In this document: positions 28,970 to 36,700 of the stretch, piece after piece | Layout of the letters: every line of letters starts with the position of its first letter | Position numbering within the stretch: the stretch's first letter is position 1 | NCBI GenBank assembly: GCA_016204975.1 | Contig: JACQJP010000030.1 | Span: 1-56,310, forward strand | Source: Elusimicrobiota bacterium | GTDB lineage: Bacteria; Elusimicrobiota; Elusimicrobia; JACQJP01 | DNA: 56,310 nt | Direction: 5' to 3' | Position numbers and translations under genes: made by a program | The notes under the pieces: generated by a model | The model's input: the letters and a program-made list of their open reading frames with translations, nothing else | Database searches by the model: none | Told to the model about the DNA's origin: nothing

Positions 28970-29611
28970 TTAGCCCCCTCCCCGGACTTTTAAAATTCTT
29001 TCGATGAGTTGGGGTCCCCTCTCCAGAAGCTGTCTGCCCCCCACCAGGGGCTGGCCGTTCAGGAGAAAGGTGGGGGTGGAGTGGATGCGTCGGGCCCGGG
29101 CCTCGGCCGCTTCGCGGGTCACCTTTCGGTCCGCCGTGGGATCTTGGAGGCAGCTTTCAAACCGAGGCCCATCCATCCCCAGCTGCAGGGCGTAGTTGCT
29201 CAAAAAATCGCCAGACCTTGAGGAAGACCATGCAGTTTGGTTTTCAAACAGAAGGTCATGGTAGCCCCAGAACCTTCCTTGCCGGTGCGCACACTCGGCG
29301 GCGATCGCGGCGGATCGCGCCCAGGGGTGGATGCGCTCCAGTGGAAAGTGTTTGAAGACGATGCGAATGCGTTCTCCGTAATTTTTCAGAATTTGTTGGA
29401 GCGGTTTCTGCGCGGCGCGGCAGGCGGGGCATTGGAAATCGCTGAACTCCAGAAGGGTGATGGGGGCGTCCGGGGGGCCTTTGATTTTTTCCAGGAGCAG
29501 GGGCGGCCTTTGTTTCCAGTAGAGGGTTCGCGCCAGGGAGACGGCCCCGACGAGGCAGACCAGGATCAGGAGGCCCGTTCCGTAGTATCTTTGGTTGGGG
29601 GTGAGTCTCAT
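28970..29611 (-). CDS. DsbA-like thioredoxin-fold protein
   Basis: N-terminal TM anchor; [20 protein letters not shown] CxxC; overlaps the transaldolase stop. Confidence 0.87.
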   Translation of the reverse strand: MRLTPNQRYYGTGLLILVCLVGAVSLARTLYWKQRPPLLLEKIKGPPDAPITLLEFSDFQCPACRAAQKPLQQILKNYGERIRIVFKHFPLERIHPWARSAAIAAECAHRQGRFWGYHDLLFENQTAWSSSRSGDFLSNYALQLGMDGPRFESCLQDPTADRKVTREAAEARARRIHSTPTFLLNGQPLVGGRQLLERGPQLIERILKVRGGG

Positions 29612-30279
29612 CGGGGGACTTTCTCGAAGGGGTTTCCCGGAACCTTTTCCCAATCGGCTAGGAATTTCTTGAGGCCCGCATCCGTCAGCGGGTGTTTGAA
29701 GAGCTGGCGAAGAACCGAAAAGGGCATGGTGGCCACATCCGCCCCGATTCGGCAGGCCTCCACGATGTGCATGGGATGGCGGATGGAGGCGACTAAGACC
29801 TGGGTGGAAAATCCATAGTTTTTGTAGATTCGGACCGCATCCTCAATCAGTCGCATTCCTTCCTCGCCCACATCGTCCAGCCGGCCGATGAAGGGGGAGA
29901 CGTAGGTAGCCCCCGCCTTGGCGGCCAAAAGCGCCTGGTTGGCGGAGAAGACCAGCGTCACGTTGACGGGAATCTCCTCTTTTTTAAGGATGTTGAGGGC
30001 CTGCATGCCGGCTTCGGTCATGGGAATTTTGGCCACCACGTTTTTCCCCCAGCTATAAAGCTCGCGAGCTTGCTCCAGCATGCCCTCTACGTCGGTGGCC
30101 ACCACCTCCAGGGAGACCGGCAGGGGAGCTGCCGTTTTGAGTATCTCTTGAGCCACCGTCTTGAAAGGTCTTCCCGTTTTGGCAGCCAGGGAGGGGTTGG
30201 TGGTCACCCCATCCAAGAAGCCCCACGCCTTGGCCTGTTTGATCTCGTCAATCATTGCGGTATCGAGAAAGAATTTCAT
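29608..30279 (-). CDS. Fructose-6-phosphate aldolase/transaldolase (TalC-like)
   Basis: [54 protein letters not shown]. Confidence 0.94.
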   Translation of the reverse strand: MKFFLDTAMIDEIKQAKAWGFLDGVTTNPSLAAKTGRPFKTVAQEILKTAAPLPVSLEVVATDVEGMLEQARELYSWGKNVVAKIPMTEAGMQALNILKKEEIPVNVTLVFSANQALLAAKAGATYVSPFIGRLDDVGEEGMRLIEDAVRIYKNYGFSTQVLVASIRHPMHIVEACRIGADVATMPFSVLRQLFKHPLTDAGLKKFLADWEKVPGNPFEKVPR

Positions 30280-30422
30280 GGTTCAAGTTCCTCCCTCCTC
30301 ATTCTATCAGAGGGGATGGACGGATTTCAATGCTCCACACCGCAAAGGACAAAACCCACCTTGACCGGTCGCCCTTTCCGGTCTAGACTATTGGCGTCCG
30401 GGGCAGACCGGAGAATATCCGT

Positions 30423-31193
30423 ATGGGAGGGCGAACCATGAGAAGACTGTTCATCGTTTGGGTGGCGTGCGGGATGTTTCTGGGTGTGGGACGTGCGGAG
30501 CCTCCAGAAGAAACTCCATCGGGGACGCAACCGGCTGAGCCGGCTGTGCCCGGGGAAAGGCCCGCCATTCCCGCAAAACCCGCCCCCCAGTGGAAGAAAC
30601 ACCATTTCGAGCATCACTGGAAAAAGGCCGGTCCTGAGGAGAGGGATGCCTTTTTGAAGGTGCATCCGGAGGTGGAAGAGCAATTGCGGGGGCGTTGGGA
30701 AAAGGCCGCTCCCGAAGAACGCGAGGCATTTTTGAAAAAGCACCCTCGTTTAGGAAGGGCCTACCTGCACAACAGATGGGCAAATGCCACGCCGCAGGAG
30801 CGTCTGGAGTTTCTGGAAGCTCACCCCGACCTAAGAGACAGGGTCCGGGATCGGTGGGATCAAGCCGCTCCGCAGGAGAGAAGGCGATTTTTGGAGGACC
30901 ATGCGCGCGCACGGGAGCATTTGGAGAAAAAAGAGAGGCTGCGAGAGAGGAGGGGAGAGCGTTTGGAAAAGCATGGCCGGGGACTCGATCGTGCCGGGGA
31001 AAGGGTGGAGAAAGCCGGCGAGAAGATGGAGAGAAAAGGGGAAGAGCTGGTGGAATCCGGCAAGGAGCGCGCGGGAAGCCGTTTGATTCGCCAAGGGGAA
31101 AGGATGCAGCAGCGCGGAGAGAACATGCAGAACCGAGGCCAGCGCTTTCAAGATCGGGGGCGCCGGATACAAAGCCGCGGGCAGGGGAGGTAG
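30423..31193 (+). CDS. Secreted repeat protein (DUF3106-like), highly charged
   Basis: Signal peptide; four repeats of the type RWxxAxPEERExFLxxHPxxxxxL, then R/G/Q/E-rich tail. Confidence 0.7.
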   Translation: MGGRTMRRLFIVWVACGMFLGVGRAEPPEETPSGTQPAEPAVPGERPAIPAKPAPQWKKHHFEHHWKKAGPEERDAFLKVHPEVEEQLRGRWEKAAPEEREAFLKKHPRLGRAYLHNRWANATPQERLEFLEAHPDLRDRVRDRWDQAAPQERRRFLEDHARAREHLEKKERLRERRGERLEKHGRGLDRAGERVEKAGEKMERKGEELVESGKERAGSRLIRQGERMQQRGENMQNRGQRFQDRGRRIQSRGQGR

Positions 31194-31209
31194 CCCCCCG
31201 CTTAGATTT

Positions 31210-32568
31210 TTAGGACTTCGGAGGTTCTGGGGGGCCGGGGAGGATGGATTCGATTCCCTTTTTCTCCGGTTCCTTCTTTTTCTCTCCGGGGAGGGTTTCT
31301 TCCCCGGCTTGGGTGGGGAAGCAGATGGGGTCCACCCCGTAGTATCTTTCTGAAGGCTTTCCCGCGAGGATGTCCCACAGCCTCTGCTTGACTTGGACGA
31401 AGCAAGAGGTGTTTAAGAGATAGCTGGAGTTGGGAATTCCCTTCCCTCGATCCCATGCCGGCGCCAAATATTTGGTGACCCTTTGGGTGTAGGCGACGCG
31501 GTCCTCGGTCGGCGGGTGGCTCATCCACAACGGGGAGATCTTGGGGCGCTTATCCTCTCGCTGCATGACCTTAAACATGCGGGTGAAGCCGCTGGTGTCA
31601 TATCCCGCCGCCCAGAGGTACTGCATGCCGTAGTGATCCGCCATCTTCTCGTTGGCGCGGGAGTATTTGAGCATGGCCAGGACAAATCCGGCATACTCGG
31701 CGGTAAAAAGCCAGGAGATTCCGTAGTATTTTAAAAGCTGGAGCAACCTTTCTCCGACCGTTCGGCCGATGGCGCCCCCCAGGATTCCGATTTTTTGAAG
31801 GAGGTAATAACCTACGTTTTCCAGGATGAAACGCGCCCAGCCCATTCGGGTGGCCTTGCTGACAAAACAACTCCCGTGGCGGACGGTGACGTGGGCGATC
31901 TCATGGGCCATGACGCCGGCCAGGGCGGCCTCGTCGGGGGCGTAGAGGACGAGGCCGGCGTTAAAATAGAGGTAGCCTCCCGGAAAGGCGAAGGCATTGA
32001 TGACGTCGCTTTTGATTACTTTCACGGTGAAAGGGGTCTGCCAGTCGGAGTGCTCCCGGATTTTCTCTGCGATGTTCTGGATGTATCGGGAGACGATAGG
32101 ATCTTCCAGCAGCAGCTTGTTGGGTTTGAGCTCGTTGTCCTCATATTCCTTGGAGACGATGGCTCCGATTTTGATGTCGTCTTCTCTGGAATAACTGTTC
32201 CAATCGTCTCCGGGTAGGCCCACGCCGCTGGAGCATTGGTCCACCCTGCGGTTTCCAATCTGGTTGGCGTCGTTTCGAGGGTCCGATGGGTCCAGCTCTT
32301 TAGGAAACTCCTCCTTCTCCTCCTCTTTTTCTCTCTCGGTTAATCCTTCTTGACTCTCTTCGGAAGGTTTTTGATTTTGTGGTTCTTGCCCCGAGTTTTC
32401 CTGGATCTTTTGGGCCTGGAGCTCCGCGGCGCGCAACACTTTGCCCTGTTCTTTGGAAAGCAGGGGCTCTGCCTGAGAGAGCGCCGGCTCCAACAGCAAA
32501 GCCGCGGAAAGGAAAAGAGCCAGAAACTTTTTTGCAAAAGCCCCGGTTTTAGTGAAGGATAGAGTCAT
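31210..32568 (-). CDS. M48-family metallopeptidase (copy 2 of tandem pair)
   Basis: INAFAFPGGYLYFNAGL and MAHEIAHVTVRHG. Confidence 0.88.
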   Translation of the reverse strand: MTLSFTKTGAFAKKFLALFLSAALLLEPALSQAEPLLSKEQGKVLRAAELQAQKIQENSGQEPQNQKPSEESQEGLTEREKEEEKEEFPKELDPSDPRNDANQIGNRRVDQCSSGVGLPGDDWNSYSREDDIKIGAIVSKEYEDNELKPNKLLLEDPIVSRYIQNIAEKIREHSDWQTPFTVKVIKSDVINAFAFPGGYLYFNAGLVLYAPDEAALAGVMAHEIAHVTVRHGSCFVSKATRMGWARFILENVGYYLLQKIGILGGAIGRTVGERLLQLLKYYGISWLFTAEYAGFVLAMLKYSRANEKMADHYGMQYLWAAGYDTSGFTRMFKVMQREDKRPKISPLWMSHPPTEDRVAYTQRVTKYLAPAWDRGKGIPNSSYLLNTSCFVQVKQRLWDILAGKPSERYYGVDPICFPTQAGEETLPGEKKKEPEKKGIESILPGPPEPPKS

Positions 32569-32569
32569 T

Positions 32570-34474
32570 CTATTCTTTCTTCTCCGGCCCCTTTTTTTCC
32601 TCTGGTTCGGGCACGGGCTTCTTTTTCAGGGTCGGGCGCGGCCCGTGTTCCTCTTGTTGCTGGTCTTGCGGAGAGGCCTGCCTTTCCAGAATAGCCCTCA
32701 GGTCCCTTCGGCGGTCCAGGCCGTATCTTTCCTGCAGCCAGTCCTGCGCGATATGAAAGTCGGATGAGGAGAGCTGGAAGCTTTGGATGGGCGGCAACTT
32801 TTCGCAGATCAGAAGCTCTACGTTAGCCGTGCGGTCCCTGCTCGGGGAGTGGTCCGAGAAGATTTTGGGCAGGGTTCCGATCTCGCCCCGGATTTCCTTT
32901 TTCCGCATGATTTCAAAAAACTCACTCGAACCCCGGGGATTGAACCCGGCATGGTAGGCATACTCAGTGCCCAGGCGGTCTGCCTCATCCTCAAAGCCGC
33001 GGGAGTACTGGATGAAGGCCAGCGGCAGCCCGAAGGCAAGACCGTACTGAAAGAGGTAGCCTCCCGGGCCCAGGAGGAAGCGGTAGAGGCCGACCGGGTC
33101 TAGGATGTAGGCGGCCATCATGCCTTTGTCGATCATCTCCCTGATTTTTTTAAATTGGCTGACCGCGCGGGTTCCGTGGCGGGCCGCCACATGGGCGATT
33201 TCGTGGGCTAGGACTCCGGCCAGCTCCGATTCCGTTTTGGCTTCCAACATCAGCCCGGTGGTGACATAGATAAATCCTCCGGGCAGCGCGAAGGCGTTGA
33301 TGGACAGATCGTCTTTTTCCTTGGGCTCTTCGGATTCCTCCTCCTTTCCTTTCTCTTTCTCTTTCTCTTCCTCCTTCGGTTTCTCCTCTGGCTCCTCAGC
33401 TTCCCTCTCTTTTTCCTTCATTTGATGCAGTACTTTGCAATTTAAGGGAATTTTTAGGTCGGTTTTCGGCGCCAGGCGGTCGCAGAGGCCTTGGATGTAG
33501 TTTTGAACGAGGGAGTCTTTGAGGATCGCTTGCCCGTTTTGTCTCTCGAATTGTTGGGATAACTGGGTCCCTATATAGATTTCCGCCTCCAGGCTGAAAT
33601 AGTTGTAGTCCCAAAGGTAGTCAATGATGGGAGGCAGGTTTTTCCCTTCGGTGACGTCCCGGTGCCCGATTTCCGATAAGGGATCCTTCTGAGGATTGTA
33701 TTGACATTGAGAGACCCGTCCGATTAGAGCCACCAGGAAGGGGATCTCCTCCTGCATGTTTTTGAGCAGCCGCTCCTTTTTCTCGCGCTCTTCTTTAGCC
33801 TTCACATAGGCCTTTGCAACCGGCTGATACTGCGCATCCACCTCGTTGAAGTCTTCCTCCTTTTTTTCTTTCCATTGCCTGGCCGTCTCCAGCCGCCCTA
33901 GATTTTCAGGAGAGCGTTTCTTGTTGTAGTCTTTCTGAAGTTTCTCAAACTCCCTCTCCGCCTTCTCCAGATCCTTTCTGACTGCGTCACGCAAGTTCTT
34001 TTTAGCCTCGTACTCCGCCTTAGCTTGGTATTCGGTTTTCAGAAGGATGGGGACCTCAACTTGAAGCTCTGGAATTTTGGCCTGGTAGAGTTGGATGGTT
34101 TCCTCGAGCTCCCGGATGCGGGTGCGGACAAAGGGATCCGGGTGGGAGTAGCCGGAAAGATTGTCTGAATTTGTCGGAACCGAAGAGGGTGTGTCTTGGA
34201 GAGAGGAGGTCCCTTCCCAAAGCCCTTGGATGCCGGAGAGGAATTGCCGGGCGGTCCGATGGGGGGGATTCCAGGGAGATTCTTGCCTCTGGCCGGAGTC
34301 GAGCCGGGAGCTCCATAGGTCCTGGCCGCTGACATCCGGGAGAAGAGGCTGAAACCGCATCTCCACCGGCCGCTGCGAGAACTCTTGGGAGAGAACGGGC
34401 AACGCAGACGAGAAGCCTGCCAGAAGCAGAGAAAGAAGGATCGCTAAAAATCTTCTAAACATGGGGCGATGCAC
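32570..34474 (-). CDS. M48-family metallopeptidase with K/E-rich insertion (copy 1)
   Basis: INAFALPGGFIYVTTGLM and LAHEIAHVAARHG; GTG at 34474 or ATG at 34462. Confidence 0.88.
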   Translation of the reverse strand: MHRPMFRRFLAILLSLLLAGFSSALPVLSQEFSQRPVEMRFQPLLPDVSGQDLWSSRLDSGQRQESPWNPPHRTARQFLSGIQGLWEGTSSLQDTPSSVPTNSDNLSGYSHPDPFVRTRIRELEETIQLYQAKIPELQVEVPILLKTEYQAKAEYEAKKNLRDAVRKDLEKAEREFEKLQKDYNKKRSPENLGRLETARQWKEKKEEDFNEVDAQYQPVAKAYVKAKEEREKKERLLKNMQEEIPFLVALIGRVSQCQYNPQKDPLSEIGHRDVTEGKNLPPIIDYLWDYNYFSLEAEIYIGTQLSQQFERQNGQAILKDSLVQNYIQGLCDRLAPKTDLKIPLNCKVLHQMKEKEREAEEPEEKPKEEEKEKEKGKEEESEEPKEKDDLSINAFALPGGFIYVTTGLMLEAKTESELAGVLAHEIAHVAARHGTRAVSQFKKIREMIDKGMMAAYILDPVGLYRFLLGPGGYLFQYGLAFGLPLAFIQYSRGFEDEADRLGTEYAYHAGFNPRGSSEFFEIMRKKEIRGEIGTLPKIFSDHSPSRDRTANVELLICEKLPPIQSFQLSSSDFHIAQDWLQERYGLDRRRDLRAILERQASPQDQQQEEHGPRPTLKKKPVPEPEEKKGPEKKE

Positions 34475-34481
34475 CTAGGGA

Positions 34482-34604
34482 ATCTTACCCTGTTTTCTAC
34501 GGATGCGGCATGGGTCTTCGGGGTACAAAAGGGGTGAAAAAGGGCCCAGGGCGGGGTTGGGCCCAAAGTCCTAGGGAAAAGGGCCAAAGGACCCATCCCT
34601 CCTA
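34482..34604 (-). promoter_or_regulatory. Upstream module copy 1: terminator-like hairpins, GAAGACCCAT, TAAGAT
   Basis: Minus strand: TAGGAGGG..GGTCCTTTGGCCC..GGGCCC...GGGCCCTTTTTC-N16-GAAGACCCATGCC..TAAGAT. Confidence 0.5.
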
Positions 34605-34611
34605 AATGGAG

Positions 34612-34663
34612 TTGCAAAAGTCCGGGCTTAAGGGTAAGATTTACCGGACTTTTGCAAAAGTCC
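34612..34663. repeat. Dispersed TTGCAAAAGTCC repeat, inverted pair plus 18-bp palindrome
   Basis: TTGCAAAAGTCCGG (34612-34625) and CCGGACTTTTGCAA (34644-34657); GGACTTTTGCAAAAGTCC perfect palindrome 34646-34663. Confidence 0.75.
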
Positions 34664-34689
34664 ACATTGACTATCTCTTTTGTGTGATC

Positions 34690-35166
34690 ATGGGTATAAT
34701 CGTGGGCGGGTTCAGTGGGAGATATTTCTTTTCGTCTCTTGTTTTTTTCTGCGGCCTTTTGCTTTTTGGAGCTTGCCATCGGCCTTTTGGGCCGGGAGGC
34801 GATCAGCCTATGGAAGTTGTGATGGAGTGGAGAAGGACCGTTTGCCAGCAGAAGGAGCCGGCGGAGTTTGTGGCGCGAGATGAAAGCTCCTGGCGCAAAC
34901 TGTGGGGCCTGGTTTCCTCGGAGGCTTTGCCGGAGGTGAATTTCTCAAAGCAGATGGCGGTGGGCATCTTTTTGGGGATTCGCAACACCGGTGGCTACTC
35001 CGTGGAGATTACCGGGGTCCGGGAGGAGGGGGGGCGTTTGGTGGTGTTATATAAGGAAAAGAAGCCTTCGCCGGAGGCCTTTGTGACCCAGGCGTTGACC
35101 GCCCCCTGCCACTTGCAAGTGGTGCCGCGTTCGGAGCTCCCTCTCGTGTTTAGGAAAACTTCATAA
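34690..35166 (+). CDS. Lipoprotein with PrcB-like C-terminal domain
   Basis: Hydrophobic leader with LLLFGAC lipobox; MAVGIFLGIRNTGGYSVEITGVREEGGRLVVLYKEKKPSPEAFVTQALTAPCHLQVVPRS. Confidence 0.72.
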   Translation: MGIIVGGFSGRYFFSSLVFFCGLLLFGACHRPFGPGGDQPMEVVMEWRRTVCQQKEPAEFVARDESSWRKLWGLVSSEALPEVNFSKQMAVGIFLGIRNTGGYSVEITGVREEGGRLVVLYKEKKPSPEAFVTQALTAPCHLQVVPRSELPLVFRKTS

Positions 35167-35183
35167 AAAAGGAGGATGAAATC

Positions 35184-35354
35184 ATGGCTGACCTGATCAT
35201 TTCCAAATCCGGAACCAAGCACAGCGCGAAGGACTTCAATGTTTCCGCGGATTTCTATGGGGCGTTGGATAAGAAGGTCAAGGTGCTGATTGGAGAGGCG
35301 GTCTCCCGCGCCAAATCCAACGGACGCAGAACGATTCGCCCCCAGGACCTTTAA
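35184..35354 (+). CDS. Bacterial single-histone-fold protein (56 aa; absent from ORF track)
   Basis: RBS GGAGGATGAAATC-ATG; MADLIISKSGTKHSAKDFNVSADFYGALDKKVKVLIGEAVSRAKSNGRRTIRPQDL*; compare archaeal histone ...EAIKLARHAGRKTIKAEDI. Confidence 0.8.
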   Translation: MADLIISKSGTKHSAKDFNVSADFYGALDKKVKVLIGEAVSRAKSNGRRTIRPQDL

Positions 35355-35355
35355 A

Positions 35356-35487
35356 TAGGAGGGCGCGACCGATGTAGGTCCTTTGGACCTTTTTCCTAGG
35401 ACTTAGGGCCCAGATTTTTCTGGGCCCTTTTTCTTGCCTCAGATTACCCGGAAGACCCATGCCCTTTTTGGAACAATCCGGTACAAT
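35356..35487 (+). promoter_or_regulatory. Upstream module copy 2: terminator, GAAGACCCAT, TACAAT
   Basis: TAGGAGGG..GGTCCTTTGGACC..GGGCCCAGATTTTTCTGGGCCCTTTTTC-N17-GAAGACCCATGCC..TACAAT. Confidence 0.5.
35405..35433 (+). terminator. Intrinsic terminator after the histone gene
   Basis: AGGGCCCAGATTTTTCTGGGCCCTTTTTC. Confidence 0.9.
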
Positions 35488-35494
35488 GTGCGTG

Positions 35495-36700
35495 ATGGAA
35501 AAATTCCTAAGCCGTTTCTGGAAAGTTTTGGTCGCCGGGTTGTTGCTCCAGGCCTCGGGGGCGCGGGCTGAAGGGCCGGGAGATTTCTCTTTGGGTTTTG
35601 AGGAGAGAGTTCTTCAGGCTGTTCCCCAGTGGAGGCAGGAGGCGCAAGGGCTCGTCCGCGAGGAAAGAAAGGGGCCCATCATCATTATTCCTCAGGCTCA
35701 GGGCCCCGCGGCGGCGGAGTTGGATGCCGAGACTGTTTTGGCGCGCACCCTGGAGGCTTTGGGGGGAGAGAAGATTTTGACCCGCAAGAACCTGATCCGC
35801 CGGGGAATGCTGCTTTGCCACAGTCCGGGAATGCACCTTCCCTGCGGCTATGTGGCCGATTATATCGAGTGGCCGGCTCGGGAGAGAGTCGAGGTGCACC
35901 GGCAAGGCAAAGACTTCCAGGGCTGGCTCAAGAAAGAGGAGGATCGAAGGTACAGCGAGGTCATCATTTTGGATGGAGAGCGGGCCTGGGAGCTTTCCGG
36001 ATTAAACAATGAGCTTCTTCGCGGGACCTATACGGTGACCGGCGAGGACTTGCGCGGGTTGCAGGAGGGTTTCTTCTGGCATGAGCCGGCCACCCTGGTG
36101 CGATTTTTGCTCCGGGAGGATGAGGAGTTGCCCTTGTTTGCGGGAGGGCCGGTGGTGGAATATAAAGGAGTAGTGGTCTTTGGAGAAATGGGAAATGAGA
36201 CAGTCGTCTATCGGCTGGATGTCACCGCTCGTCTTCGCTCCCCTCAAAAGGGTGAGGAGCCGGTGAAGGAACTTCAGTTTTATGTGAATGCACAGACCTT
36301 CCTGCCTCATGCGGTGGTTTATTCTGTGGTGAAAACGCCCAAGGAGGAGATGGGCCTTCCCAACCCCACTGTGATGCGTGGAGAGGGGCGCTGCACCTAC
36401 GATTATGGGAGTCGAATGGATCCCAGGACCCCTGTCTATGTGACCTGTTGGCAGAAGCTTCGGGAGAAGGAGGGACAGCTTGAGGCGGAGTTTCGAAAGA
36501 CTCTGACCTTTGCCTTGGAGCAGGGCGAAGAGAAGAACGATCCTGACAAGGTCTTTGCCGGTTCGGATGTTCCTTTGCCTGAGGGGCTTTTTGATCCCGA
36601 TGCTTTGCAAAAAGGGGACTTGTATAAGAAGTCTGAAAAGGCAAGAAAAAAGAAGGCGGAGAAAGATCAGAAAGAGAAGGAAGAGGAGAGGAAAAAATGA
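35495..36700 (+). CDS. Secreted protein of unknown function (possible LolA-like fold)
   Basis: Signal peptide MEKFLSRFWKVLVAGLLLQASGARA; ETVLARTLEALGGEKIL; K/E-rich tail. Confidence 0.7.
   Translation: MEKFLSRFWKVLVAGLLLQASGARAEGPGDFSLGFEERVLQAVPQWRQEAQGLVREERKGPIIIIPQAQGPAAAELDAETVLARTLEALGGEKILTRKNLIRRGMLLCHSPGMHLPCGYVADYIEWPARERVEVHRQGKDFQGWLKKEEDRRYSEVIILDGERAWELSGLNNELLRGTYTVTGEDLRGLQEGFFWHEPATLVRFLLREDEELPLFAGGPVVEYKGVVVFGEMGNETVVYRLDVTARLRSPQKGEEPVKELQFYVNAQTFLPHAVVYSVVKTPKEEMGLPNPTVMRGEGRCTYDYGSRMDPRTPVYVTCWQKLREKEGQLEAEFRKTLTFALEQGEEKNDPDKVFAGSDVPLPEGLFDPDALQKGDLYKKSEKARKKKAEKDQKEKEEERKK

Noticed and set aside
35376-35433. Riboswitch interpretation of the hairpins before the 35495 gene
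   Set aside because: No recognised aptamer consensus; a terminator for the histone gene plus a promoter module explains it more simply, so it is reported only as a regulatory module.
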